Assembly (NCBI GenBank): GCA_963575745.1 | Contig: CAUYUJ010001452.1 | Coordinates: forward strand, 64,001-101,158 | Source of the DNA: Prorocentrum cordatum | Lineage: Eukaryota; Sar; Dinophyceae; Prorocentrales; Prorocentraceae | DNA: 37,158 bases | Direction of reading: 5' to 3' | In this document: one piece after another, positions 21,628 through 30,994 of the stretch | Layout: each line of letters starts with the position of its first letter | Numbering within the stretch: position 1 is the stretch's first letter | The notes under the pieces: generated by a model | Database searches by the model: none | What the model was told of the DNA's origin: nothing | Seen by the model: the letters and a program-made list of their open reading frames with translations, nothing else | Made by a program: the position numbers and the translations under genes

Positions 21628-23868
21628 TTAAGACTCAAACTCACCAAGCAAACGAACGATGTTGTGTACCGTACACTCTGCTGCGGATAATTCAGCCTGT
21701 GTGACTGTGCTCTCCGACGGAATCAACCATGCTTTTTCCCAGACGAGTTGCCAGGACACGGTCGAAAACTTTCCTTCGATCCTGTCGGGCCTGGATATGA
21801 ACGCCGCCTCGAGCCATGCACCACATCCTACTCCATCCTCAGATTTACCGCCATCGAAGGACCCCCTCAATGCGATAGGTGTTATATGTCCACGTGTGTG
21901 TGTCATGCAAAAAGAGCGCTTCCATTCGTGTGATCTGCCCTCGCGGGCATCATGTGTGAGTCGATCCGCATGCTCATTTACTTCCCGAAACTCATGCTTA
22001 AAAGGATCCCTGCCATTCGAAGGTGCCCGAACTCCATAGATCTCTGTCAGACCGCTCATGATGTCAATGATATAGCCTATTCTTTTTCGATACGTGTAGT
22101 CAGTTATCGCCCACCTCCCTAGGAGCCAAGATATGATAAGAAGAGAATCCCCACAGATCTCCACTCCAAAACCATGTGTTTTGAAATCCCATTCTGTTGC
22201 TTTCATGTTTGTTATTGCTAAACGTCTGGCGATGATTTCATTCTGGACCTCCTCCTCCTTCCTCCTTCGTTTACGTGTTGCCTCATTTCCACCCTCCTCT
22301 TCCATATCATACGCAGTACGTCTCCCTCCTGATCCTTTAACATTTGATTGGAACAAGCTGAACTTCTCCTCACCCACCGTAGATATTGCAAACTCTCTCC
22401 AGCTATCAGGCTGGAAATCTCTCCACCACTGATCACCCCAATATTTTTCGAAAGGATAGTGCCATGTATGTAGACCCGTCGCGTCAATCCCTCTTTTCCT
22501 TTTGCGGTAGCTTCCCTCCTCTGACCGTTTTCTTTTTGAGTTATATCTGTGCATGATATCCCCAAAATTCTGCCGCCATTCATCATATCGGATTCCGTAT
22601 GCAAGCATTGCCAACCTTGAGTCCCTCCATGCTCTGTCACTCTGCGGCATGTCATGAGGTAGATATTTTGCAAACGACACCACATCCAATGCAAGCAACC
22701 ACTGACGATACAAGAATTTTTGCACCAGCGACTGATACCCATGATCATGAAAAGCTTTCCTACATCGGCTGTACTTCCGATGTGTATACTCGTCCCACGG
22801 CTCATCCGGAAGATGTCTCGTTCTCAATATTCTGAGCAAGCACTCTCCCTCAAACACATGAAGTCTCTCAATCGAACTTTCATCTGCTGCTACTCCATCT
22901 AATCCATACAATACTGTCGACTGAACAAGCTGTTGATATCTAGAGTACTTTTCCCCCAATGGTATACATCTGCTGGTATAGAACTTGATGTCAACATAGA
23001 AGGCCTGTCTTCCTTTGTCCAATCTGTACGCTACATCCGCATGATATCGAGGAAATATAGCCGGAATACAGACTCCTAGGAGATGAACCTCAGCCCTTCT
23101 GCGAAATCTCAATTCACGTTCTGGGTCCTGAAATCCATTGATCACCAGGTCCATGGTCGGAACGATGTGTTCATTCTCATCATACTCTAGAGGTTCACCG
23201 AAAACTAAATACTCCAGAGACGCCTCTTTCCATCGCATACTGTATTTCTCAAGTGAGTGTGTCATTGCCAGCATCATCTGAGCCAAATCCGACGCCGAGT
23301 TCGCCAGGACAACGATGTTATCAGCCCATAAGGCATGATTCAAGTAAATCGACACCGTTTCGACGCTCCCGTTTTCGTCCCTCGCACTCGCTCGAAACTC
23401 GACCCTATACCCCAACTTCTGTTCATCCCATTTCTCGAACAGTTCCCCCCACATCGCCACGGCAATACAATTAAAGGCAAACGGTCCTTCAGGTCCACCC
23501 GTACGTATACAGCGATCCCAGGACACCTTTGAGAACCGCTCGAAGTCGAGATTCTCACACGAGATCTCCACATCACTATAGACCAGGGACTCAATCATCG
23601 CATGTTGGATAACATATGGTATACTACAATATGCCATGGCAGAACTGAAGTTAGCAACCGTACAATGATCAAAAGCTTGATAAACATCTGCGAGAGCAAC
23701 ATGTAATTGATCATCTGCGTGCTGATATTTGCTAGCATGTTGACCTAAGTGTTTCAATGCAGTCGTAATCTCATATGGCCTCCGTCCTTTCACAAATCCA
23801 TACACACCAAATCTCCGAAACATCCCCACCTCCTCCATATAATCCTCCGCTAACTTGACCACGCACAT
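21628..23868 (-). CDS. Reverse transcriptase with circularly permuted RNase H-like domain (5'-truncated)
   Basis: A single open frame of 746 codons runs from the truncated 5' end, numbered here from Met1 at 23868. RT motif A is DVYQAFDH (61-68), motif B is [11 protein letters not shown] (123-133) and motif C is [12 protein letters not shown] (177-188), with WADN instead of the usual (Y/F)ADD. A LINE-type thumb follows ([27 protein letters not shown]). After a Lys/Arg-rich linker comes an RNase H-like region with D574 (CGDSLL), H625 and D635 ([15 protein letters not shown]), D672 ([16 protein letters not shown]) and E726 (AELSAAEC). In RNase HI the DGG strand and Glu helix come first; here they come last. 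The element would copy its RNA at a nicked target. The RT N-terminus and any endonuclease are missing, so this copy is incomplete though otherwise undamaged. Its base composition is far less GC-rich than the Helitron downstream. Confidence 0.88.
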   Translation of the reverse strand: MCVVKLAEDYMEEVGMFRRFGVYGFVKGRRPYEITTALKHLGQHASKYQHADDQLHVALADVYQAFDHCTVANFSSAMAYCSIPYVIQHAMIESLVYSDVEISCENLDFERFSKVSWDRCIRTGGPEGPFAFNCIAVAMWGELFEKWDEQKLGYRVEFRASARDENGSVETVSIYLNHALWADNIVVLANSASDLAQMMLAMTHSLEKYSMRWKEASLEYLVFGEPLEYDENEHIVPTMDLVINGFQDPERELRFRRRAEVHLLGVCIPAIFPRYHADVAYRLDKGRQAFYVDIKFYTSRCIPLGEKYSRYQQLVQSTVLYGLDGVAADESSIERLHVFEGECLLRILRTRHLPDEPWDEYTHRKYSRCRKAFHDHGYQSLVQKFLYRQWLLALDVVSFAKYLPHDMPQSDRAWRDSRLAMLAYGIRYDEWRQNFGDIMHRYNSKRKRSEEGSYRKRKRGIDATGLHTWHYPFEKYWGDQWWRDFQPDSWREFAISTVGEEKFSLFQSNVKGSGGRRTAYDMEEEGGNEATRKRRRKEEEVQNEIIARRLAITNMKATEWDFKTHGFGVEICGDSLLIISWLLGRWAITDYTYRKRIGYIIDIMSGLTEIYGVRAPSNGRDPFKHEFREVNEHADRLTHDAREGRSHEWKRSFCMTHTRGHITPIALRGSFDGGKSEDGVGCGAWLEAAFISRPDRIEGKFSTVSWQLVWEKAWLIPSESTVTQAELSAAECTVHNIVRLLGEFES

Positions 23869-23869
23869 A

Positions 23870-24040
23870 GAGGCGCCGCCGCATTTTGGGGCCGGCCCTC
23901 CCTCCATTTTGGGGCCGCCCTCCGGGGGAGGCGCCGCCCCATTTTGGGGCCGGCCCTCCCTCCACTCCAACCACTCCGCCCTCGCGGAGCGCCCGGAAGG
24001 GGGTGGGGCGGCAGCGCGGGGCTGCCAGCGCCGCGCGCGC
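23870..24040. repeat. GC-rich cassette copy 6, right part, with internal duplication
   Basis: The cassette resumes after the LINE insertion. A ~50-bp piece (CATTTTGGGGCCGGCCCTCC) is present two to three times in tandem (about 23882, 23907 and 23939), which no other cassette shows. The rest (CTCGCGGAGCGCCCGGAAGG, GCCAGCGCCGCGCGCGCAC) matches cassette 4. Confidence 0.85.
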
Positions 24041-25324
24041 ACACACTCACACACTGACACGCACGCGCACACGCGCACACACACACGCAAATTCACGCGG
24101 ACAGACAGGCAGACACACACACAGACGCACAGAAAGACAGACTCACAGACAGATCCACAGGCAGACAGACACACAGACACGCAGACACACACACAAAGAC
24201 ACGCAGACACAAGGATACACAGACACAAAGACAACCAGTCACACAGACACATACACACCCAGAAACGCAGACACTCAGACACACAGACACACGAACACAC
24301 AAACACACAGACATACAAACACACAGACACGACCACACGGACACACGGACACAAAAGACACGGACGCACAGACACACAGACAAACAGACACAGAGACACA
24401 CAGACGGACATATACACAGACACACAGACACACAGACACACAGACACACATACACACAGACACACGAACTCACAGACACACAGAAACACAGACACACAAA
24501 CACTCAGACACTCAAACACACAGACACACGGACACACGAACACACAGACACCAGCACACAGACACACGGACACACCAACACAAAAACAAACAGGACTCAC
24601 AGACATTCAGACACACAGACACACAGACACACATACACACAGACACACAAACACACAGACACATGGTTACACGGACACGCTGACACACAGACACACAGAC
24701 ACACACACGGACCCACAGACACACAGACGCACAGACACACAGACACATGGGCACACGGACACGCTGACACACAGACACACGGACACACACAGGACAACAG
24801 ACACGCAGACACACAGACACAGAGACATACAGACACACAAATACAAGGATACACAGAAACACAGACACACAGACACACGGACACACTGACAGACGGACAC
24901 CCAAACACCCAGACACACAGACACACAGACACATAGACACACAGGCAACCAGACATACAGATACACAGATACACAGACACACGGACACAAAGAAAGACAG
25001 AAAAACACACAGAGGCACAGGGACACACAGACACACAAACACACAGACACACAAACACACAGACACACAGACACACAGACACGCAAAAACTTGGACATTC
25101 AGACACACAGACACACAGACACACAGACACACAGACACACAGAAAGACAGAAAGACAGAAACACAAGCACACAGACACACAGACATAGAGACACACATAC
25201 ACACAAACACACAGACATTCAAGCACACTGACACACGCAGCACCAGACACACAGACACGCAGACACTCAGACACACAGACACACAGACACACAGACGCAC
25301 AGAGACGCAGTCACACGCAGACAC
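24041..25324. repeat. CACACAGA array after cassette 6
   Basis: It matches the sequence after cassette 4 (CGCAAATTCACGCG, ACATGGTTACACGG compared with ACATGATTACACGG at about 17385). It then continues with octamer variants to the edge of the Helitron-bearing segment. Long minus-strand Cys/Val/Ser frames are artefacts of the unit. Confidence 0.85.
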
Positions 25325-25376
25325 GGGGCCAGCCCCCCCTCCGCTCCAGCCACTTCGCCCTCACGGAGCGCCAGCG
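25325..25376. repeat. GC-rich cassette copy 7 (fragment)
   Basis: CGGGGCCAGCCCCCCCTCC and CTTCGCCCTCACGGAGCGCC correspond to the middle of the cassette. After GCGCCAG the similarity stops and the Helitron-side sequence begins (GAGAGAAAAGACTTGAGGG). The Helitron 3' border is therefore likely inside this cassette, near 25373-25380. Confidence 0.7.
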
Positions 25377-25508
25377 GAGAGAAAAGACTTGAGGGTGGAG
25401 GAGCCGAACCTCGCAGCACAGCCTTGCCCTAGTTTACCCGCTCTCCCCCCCCGTCTTGCTTCCCCACTCTTCCCCCCTCAACACCCAGCTCCCACCGCAC
25501 CCCCCGCC
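25377..25508 (-). other. Helitron 3' non-coding end region
   Basis: This is the stretch between the last stop codon and the cassette fragment. On the minus strand it holds G-rich runs (GGGGGGGGAGAG), a CTAG within GTAAACTAGGGC, and the edge CTCTCCGCTGG, which would fit a CTRR-type Helitron end but is not followed by T. No clear stem-loop was found, so the exact end is unresolved. Confidence 0.4.
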
Positions 25509-28190
25509 CTATCGACCCGCATGCCAGGCGGACCCCGCAGACGGATCCAGCTCATTCCCCTGCATATCCACGCACCTCCCTCGGGCCCCCTCCGAAACCC
25601 GCTGCGACGCGCGCGTCGCATCCCCCAAATCGCGGCTGCGCTGGAACGCAGCCAAGTTCTCGATCCTTCCCGCGCCGAAACCTGTCACCACTCGCGCGGC
25701 GCCGCCGCCACTCGACGGCCCAGACGGCTCCGCGCGCCTCGGGCGCACCAGTACCCCCCCCCGTATATACGCGCCCTCGCCCGCGGCAGCCCCCCCCTCG
25801 ACCGCGACGGGGCCGGGCGCAGCTCGCGCCGCCAAACGCGCCGAGCTCCTCCGCGGGACCCCCGCCTCTGACCGAGGCTCCACCTTTCGTTTCCCCGACG
25901 CTGAAACCCGCACCGCCTCCACCGCTGCCGCATCTTTCCCCCCCGCGACACTCGCGCACGCCACATCGCCACCTAGACCCCCGCCGCCCGCGCGCGCCCC
26001 CCCGGACCCTCGAGCACCTCGGACGCGCCCTGGCCCAGCGACGTCGCGCTCCCCGCCGACATCCCTGACTCCAGCCGCGCCCGCCGCGCCACCCGCCGCC
26101 CCTGCATCCGAGCGAGGCGTCGCCGTCTTTTCCCGTGCCCGCCGCGCGGCGGAACGCGGAGCGGCGCCACCAGGCGAGCCAGAGACCCCCCCCTCCCTCG
26201 GAGACACCGCCCCCCCGCCAACCCCAGCGGTCAAGTCGCGGGCGCCTGCCGCGCCCCTTGACTCGGCTGCGCCCGAAGCCCTGCCCTTCGTCGTGACCGC
26301 TCGCCGCCCAGCCGCACCATCACCATCGACGGCGCGCCCCTCCCCTGACGTCGAAAACGCGCACTTCCTCCGCAGGCGCCTGCTCGCGGAACGCGGCTCG
26401 GCGGCGGCAACCGAGACAACGCCCTCCCTGCGTCCTCCACGGCCTGGCCCTGCACCAACTCCACCGCCGGACGTAGGCTCACCCCTCGACCCAACAGACG
26501 CCGAAGCCCCGGCCCGATCGCCAGCGACGCCGCCCGCGCGCCCGTTCCCTCGGGCCGCCGACGCCCCACTCCCCCCCTCGCGCTCCGTCGCTCCGTCGGC
26601 GCCACCACCAACAGCCCCACCCCCGCCCCATCCGCCGCCACCAGACGCACTCGCATCACCGCCCCCCGGCCCACTCCCGCCACTGCCCTGCCCCTCACGC
26701 GCTGCGTCCACCTCGGTCGCACCTGCGCCCGCGCCCTGCCCCTGACCGCGGCCCAGGCGGCAATACACTGCCATGTACGCCTCCTTCTGCTTGATGCGCG
26801 CCGGCTCGTCTCGGATCAAGCGCGGTGGCTCGTCGTCGTCAAACAAGAAGTACCTCCCATCATGAACGCGGCACAGAGTCGTGTAATGGCCGCAATTAAC
26901 TGACCGCCCATTATGATAAACCACACCGACCAACTGCATCTGGGGAAGCCCTGGCAGCCGCAGTTGCTCTTCCACCCACACTGCCTCCCGCGCCTCGGAG
27001 CCCCTCCTCAATTGAACCACCAGAACCTGTGGCACACCAGTGGCTCTCGTCTGCCTCACGTGCTTAACCCGGTCGCGCTCGTCGCGGCAGCACCCCGGGC
27101 AGCTCTTCTCGATATCTTCAGGAGCACAAAAGTCGCAGTACAACTCCTGCAGCATCAAGGGCCCACCTGGACGCCCATGAACACGAAGCTTCAGCACATC
27201 CTCAGCCTCGTACGCGACAGTCTCGTAATTGCACACGTCACACTTCTCCCGCTTCTCCACGACGAACCCGAACATCTGATCAACGCACGTCACCCGCAGA
27301 TTCACCGCGCGGATGCTATCGGGTTCCCGCTGCGCAAACCGACCTGCCAACATCTCTGCGTCACGCGCAGCCACCATCAGCTTACCCCAATACGCAAACA
27401 CATCCTGCTGCTGCCACGGGTCGTTGAACTCACTCGGCCGCCCCATCACATCGTCGTCGCAGTCAACGCTCGTACGCCGCAGCACACTCACAGGTCCCTG
27501 CTGCCAGCGTCGCGAGCACAACTGGTTGTACGTCTCCCACATCCCGCACACGCAACAACGCCCCGTGCCCCGGTCCTCGCACTGCTGCTCTGAATGCCAT
27601 CGAAGCCACTCCAAGACGGCAGGCGTCCGCAACATCAGCTGCGTCACACTGACCACGTAGCAGGTGTGCCATGGCCGCGGCATCCCTCGGACGGGCACGC
27701 ACCGCACGCTGCCCCACGAAGCCGCGCGAATGCCAGCCACGCTCGGGACATACATGTCTGCCGGGCACGGTGGCGGCGGAGGCGGGCAGGGGCTCGGCGG
27801 CGGCGGAACCGGGCGACCCAAAGCAAACAAACTCTGTGGCCCGAACGCTGCGGATATCGCTTGTTCCCGACGGCGCTGTCGGCGGCCGGCAGCCCGCTGC
27901 TGCGTCCGCAAGTACGCCTCTCGATCTCGTTCCTGCGCCTGCTGCCGGGCCAGCGCCGCGGCCTCTCGACCACGCTGTAACCGACTCTGAACCTCCACAC
28001 CCTCCAGTCTCTGTGACTGATCGCGCGTCGCCTGCAGCACGACTCGCGCGCGCTGCGCCACGGCCCTCATCTTCTGCTCCCGAGATCCAAAGCACGCGTG
28101 GGCACGCACATACCCGAACAGCCCATAGTGGTCGGACATGTGGAACTCGGAACCCTCGAAGAACACCTTCCCTTTCCCTACCAAGTGCAC
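25509..28190 (-). CDS. Helitron polyprotein fragment 7: end of EEP nuclease, USP-like peptidase, disordered tail
   Basis: Numbering is from the GTG at 28190; the frame is open back to about 28223. S19-D20-H21 (MSDHYGLFGYV) is the terminal SDH motif of the EEP nuclease begun in fragment 6. An Arg/Gln/Glu-rich, probably helical stretch (40-115) and a proline linker (128-142) follow. The USP-like domain spans about 145-480. It has a Cys box HTCYVVSVTQL with C177, QQDVFAYW (261-268), zinc-ribbon pairs CDVC (317-320), CDFC (352-355) and CPGC (364-367), and a His box NCGHYTTLC with H435. DDD at 451-453 and the closing AYMAVYCRL complete it. USPs cleave ubiquitin-like isopeptide bonds; here the target is unknown and could be host ubiquitin marks or the element's own product. 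Residues 481-893 are Gly/Ala/Arg/Ser low complexity. The catalytic residues appear intact. Confidence 0.88.
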   Translation of the reverse strand: MHLVGKGKVFFEGSEFHMSDHYGLFGYVRAHACFGSREQKMRAVAQRARVVLQATRDQSQRLEGVEVQSRLQRGREAAALARQQAQERDREAYLRTQQRAAGRRQRRREQAISAAFGPQSLFALGRPVPPPPSPCPPPPPPCPADMYVPSVAGIRAASWGSVRCVPVRGMPRPWHTCYVVSVTQLMLRTPAVLEWLRWHSEQQCEDRGTGRCCVCGMWETYNQLCSRRWQQGPVSVLRRTSVDCDDDVMGRPSEFNDPWQQQDVFAYWGKLMVAARDAEMLAGRFAQREPDSIRAVNLRVTCVDQMFGFVVEKREKCDVCNYETVAYEAEDVLKLRVHGRPGGPLMLQELYCDFCAPEDIEKSCPGCCRDERDRVKHVRQTRATGVPQVLVVQLRRGSEAREAVWVEEQLRLPGLPQMQLVGVVYHNGRSVNCGHYTTLCRVHDGRYFLFDDDEPPRLIRDEPARIKQKEAYMAVYCRLGRGQGQGAGAGATEVDAAREGQGSGGSGPGGGDASASGGGGWGGGGAVGGGADGATEREGGSGASAARGNGRAGGVAGDRAGASASVGSRGEPTSGGGVGAGPGRGGRREGVVSVAAAEPRSASRRLRRKCAFSTSGEGRAVDGDGAAGRRAVTTKGRASGAAESRGAAGARDLTAGVGGGAVSPREGGVSGSPGGAAPRSAARRAREKTATPRSDAGAAGGAAGAAGVRDVGGERDVAGPGRVRGARGSGGARAGGGGLGGDVACASVAGGKDAAAVEAVRVSASGKRKVEPRSEAGVPRRSSARLAARAAPGPVAVEGGAAAGEGAYIRGGVLVRPRRAEPSGPSSGGGAARVVTGFGAGRIENLAAFQRSRDLGDATRASQRVSEGARGRCVDMQGNELDPSAGSAWHAGR

Positions 28191-30994
28191 CTCGGACCAG
28201 AGATCCGCTCCAAGAGCACCCGGTCACGTCTCTGGCCGACAGCCCCCCTCTCGCCGAGACCCGAATAGAACTTATTGCCGGGGCAACCCCAGGATCGGCC
28301 CTCATACCATGCGTCCCTCAGACGCAACTGCTCCACGGCTGCCTGCACCTGCGCATCCGTGCTGTTCATGTCGCCCACGATGAGCAGCCGATGGCATTCG
28401 TCCCCGCACTTCGCCACAATCTTCCCAAGTATCGCACGACGCCGTTCCCATGACGCGTCCGTGGGCAGGTGCACCGCCGCCACGTGCACGTGCCCATCGC
28501 CGCCGGCGCCGCCGTCTCCGGGCACCTGGACACGGCACAGCACGCACGGATCCTGCCCTGGCACAGCCACAGATTCCGCCCGCAGACCGTGCCTGACGTA
28601 CAGATGCACATACCCCCTGGACTCGTGCGCCTGCGCAACGCCCGCCAATTGAACCTCCCCTGACAGCTCCTCGTACGCGCCCCCGCCCTCGCACTCCTGC
28701 AAGGCAACGACGTCACACCCGCGCGCCTGCCTCCAACGGAGCACCTCGCCAAGAACCGCGGCGCGCTGATCCCGCGCGGTCCAGGAATGCGGCGCCACGG
28801 CAGCGCGATGCCCACCAGCCATGTTCCACGTCGCAAACGACAACGTCGACGCGCCCTCAAGGCCCTCTCCCTCGCCTGCCTCGTCCACGGCCCTCCCCAC
28901 CACCCCCGCCATCGCCCGGCCCGCGCCCGCCGCACTGGGCCCAGACACATCCGCGCGCGGGGCGACGCCGAAGAGGTCCAGAGCGTCACGGCACTCCTGG
29001 TCCGAGAGCAACAACTCCATGACATCCCGCGCACCACGCGCGCCGACACCCGCGCGGAAAGACGCGAACGTTCCCCGCAACGCACGACACACGTCTGGCA
29101 CGAACGACTCCGCCGACGCATCCAGCACCCTGGCACCGGCCCCGCGACCAACGTGGCCCAGCAGGAGCCCGAGTGCGCCGGCGATCCTCTGCGAAGGCAC
29201 CCGAACGTGCGGCGCCTCCCCAAACTCTACCACTGGTGGCGGGCGCCGCCCATCACTGGCCTGTATCGGCCGCAGCAGCGCGTCGATATTCCGGGCGATT
29301 CGCCCTGCAACCGCCTCCCTCCGGCCTCGACCGTACACGCACACGGTCAGAGACTCGGCACGCCCGAGCGCCTCCCCCGCCCGACCAGCCTGGACGCGGA
29401 CGAAGATCCAATCCTGGGGAACGCCAGACACGCTCAGAGCGTCCACGGCAGCAACCATCAGCAACTCCTTCTTATCGCTGACGCAGCTCGCGTCCCAAAC
29501 GCTCGTCCAGGTGTGCGCCACCCGAGCAAAATGCTCTGGGTTCTCCTCCGCGCCGACGTGCTCGCCCACCTTTGCCGAGGCCACAGTCATCGGCAGGTCT
29601 AACCCTGAGCACAGCTGTCGCGCAACCTTCAGGAAGAACTCCAACGCTTGACGCTCCAGTCTGCCCTCCGCCAGAGCGCCCTCCGACCGCACGTTCACGA
29701 CCCACTTGTCCATCCGCAGCGCGCAGCCACCGCGAACATCCCCGAACGCATCCTTCATCTTCCTGGCCGCCTTATCCAAGCTCCCGTGCAGTCTCGGCGG
29801 CACCAGCGCACCCATGGCCTCCTTCACAGCGCTCATGTGCAGCGGGCCCAGGCTCGGTCCCACGACATCGAACACGCGACCATCCCACCGCCCACACGCC
29901 ACCCACCGATCCACCATCATGTCAGCGACACGGCCCAACAACTCCACTCCGTCGTCGTCCGGGCGCTCCCGCGACAGCCGGGCAGCGGCAGCCCTCAAAC
30001 GCCCCCGCAACTCTTCCACCGTGTCAACTCCAGCGAAATCCTCTGCATCCCCACCCGCCAGCTCCCGCGCGGCCTCGCGCTCCTCCAACGTCACACCGCG
30101 CACCCTCTTCCGGTCCAGGAGCCTGTCAGCCACGGCGGTCAGACGCCGCCGCGCGACGTCATCACCCCCCGCCTCGGCATCGACAGCCTCAGCCAACGCG
30201 GACACGCACGGCGCGCCGTCCTCACCCCAGAGCCAAGTGTCAGCATCCACCACTCTGTTCAGACCTCTGAGCCTCTCCGCCTGCGCCGCACGGACGGTCT
30301 CGAGACGGCCCAACAATCTCCCCGCCGCACACCTCTCCTCTGCGGTCCACAAATCCTCCTCGCAGTACCCATACTTCCGCAACGTTGACGAAGCGCGCGC
30401 CTCCAACCGCAGCTCGAACCGACGGCGCTCCCGGAACGCCGTCGTGTGCCTGGCCCGCATGAAGTCCGCGTACTCCGGCAGGTCTTCCTCGAACACCAAG
30501 TCCCACGGATGCCTGACGCGCGTCGTTGCGACGAACCCGATCCCAGCGACGGCCGCGGTCTTCGCCGACATGTGAACGCGGACTTTCGCCAACGTCATCC
30601 CCTGCGCCTTCCAGTGCGTCAAAGCCCACGCCAGCTGCAGCGGGTAGTTCTCGCGCGCGAGGCCGTCCTCCGTCGTGGACGATACAGTCTGCCTCCAGAT
30701 GGGCACCCAGTTCTTGCGCACAGGATCGTTCTTGAAGAAAGACCGCGGAACGCCATTCTCGTCCTTTCCCAGATCGACGTCGTCGACCTCGACGAAAACA
30801 CAAATGGGCGCCTGCAGATCCGGGCGCGCACTGTTGTGCGGGTCCGCCCCGTCCGGCCACATGTACCCGCGCAGCGTGCCCATCGCCCCGTTCATCAACC
30901 CCGCCTCGACCCACAAGTTCTGCGTCAGCAGCACGCGCGCCCCTTCACACATGTGAAGCTCGTTCTCGATCCCTCGGAAATCGTCGGCCGCCAT
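28178..30994 (-). CDS. Helitron polyprotein fragment 6: PIF1 helicase C-terminal half, unassigned region, EEP nuclease
   Basis: Residues 1-190 complete the helicase. They show LLTQNLWVEAGLMNGAMG (22-39), LQLAWALTHWKAQGMTL (119-135) and GFVATTRV (153-160), corresponding to the late SF1B/PIF1 motifs including the arginine finger. Residues about 190-715 match no family I recognise. They look globular in part (MKDAFGDVRGGCALRMDKW, TWTSVWDASCVSDKKELL). EEP begins at 718: TWNMAG (N724), DVVALQE (E767), VAAVHLP (H842), IVGDMN (D875, N877) and RRDRVL (D924). The last catalytic motif lies in fragment 7, reached by a -1 shift between 28226 and 28179. EEP nucleases cut DNA phosphodiester bonds in a metal-dependent way; in Helentrons the domain is thought to assist strand cutting. 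The start is only the first ATG after the shift from fragment 5. Confidence 0.88.
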   Translation of the reverse strand: MAADDFRGIENELHMCEGARVLLTQNLWVEAGLMNGAMGTLRGYMWPDGADPHNSARPDLQAPICVFVEVDDVDLGKDENGVPRSFFKNDPVRKNWVPIWRQTVSSTTEDGLARENYPLQLAWALTHWKAQGMTLAKVRVHMSAKTAAVAGIGFVATTRVRHPWDLVFEEDLPEYADFMRARHTTAFRERRRFELRLEARASSTLRKYGYCEEDLWTAEERCAAGRLLGRLETVRAAQAERLRGLNRVVDADTWLWGEDGAPCVSALAEAVDAEAGGDDVARRRLTAVADRLLDRKRVRGVTLEEREAARELAGGDAEDFAGVDTVEELRGRLRAAAARLSRERPDDDGVELLGRVADMMVDRWVACGRWDGRVFDVVGPSLGPLHMSAVKEAMGALVPPRLHGSLDKAARKMKDAFGDVRGGCALRMDKWVVNVRSEGALAEGRLERQALEFFLKVARQLCSGLDLPMTVASAKVGEHVGAEENPEHFARVAHTWTSVWDASCVSDKKELLMVAAVDALSVSGVPQDWIFVRVQAGRAGEALGRAESLTVCVYGRGRREAVAGRIARNIDALLRPIQASDGRRPPPVVEFGEAPHVRVPSQRIAGALGLLLGHVGRGAGARVLDASAESFVPDVCRALRGTFASFRAGVGARGARDVMELLLSDQECRDALDLFGVAPRADVSGPSAAGAGRAMAGVVGRAVDEAGEGEGLEGASTLSFATWNMAGGHRAAVAPHSWTARDQRAAVLGEVLRWRQARGCDVVALQECEGGGAYEELSGEVQLAGVAQAHESRGYVHLYVRHGLRAESVAVPGQDPCVLCRVQVPGDGGAGGDGHVHVAAVHLPTDASWERRRAILGKIVAKCGDECHRLLIVGDMNSTDAQVQAAVEQLRLRDAWYEGRSWGCPGNKFYSGLGERGAVGQRRDRVLLERISGPRCTW

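Larger units (their letters stand above)
21391..23869 (-). mobile_element. LINE-like retroelement copy 2, 5'-truncated
   Basis: A minus-strand insertion splits cassette 6. The 3' end is a (GCCA)n-like tail, seen on the plus strand as TGGCTGGCTGGCTGGC at 21391-21406. A ~220-bp 3' untranslated region precedes it, and the 5' end is cut inside the RT domain at 23869. The paralogous cassette 4 lacks the insertion, which gives an empty-site comparison and dates the insertion after the block duplication. A 5-bp GAGGC repeat flanks it. It is distinct in sequence from copy 1 but encodes the same domain order. Confidence 0.88.

Noticed and set aside
21386-23874. Confident target-site duplication for LINE copy 2
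   Set aside because: Only five bases (GAGGC) match and they lie in a G-rich repeat, so this is recorded as a candidate, not as proven.
11797-25324. Very long open frames (up to about 1155 codons) of Ser-Val-Cys-Leu-Cys repeats on minus and His-Thr-Asp-Gln repeats on plus
   Set aside because: The CACACAGA octamer contains no stop in most phases, so every frame stays open on both strands at once. There is no start context, domain or codon bias; these are composition artefacts.
12726-25324. Telomeric array
   Set aside because: CACACAGA and its complement match no telomere repeat I know, and the array is internal, interrupted by GC cassettes and flanked by other repeats.
25370-25450. Canonical Helitron 3' terminus (hairpin plus CTRR followed by T)
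   Set aside because: CTGG and CTAG occur near the edge on the minus strand, but neither has a convincing upstream stem-loop or the expected following T.
25456-26745. Plus-strand Pro/Ala/Ser-rich frame of about 430 codons
   Set aside because: It is antisense to the Gly/Ala/Arg-rich tail of the Helitron polyprotein. GC-rich sequence keeps opposite frames open, and there is no recognisable domain.
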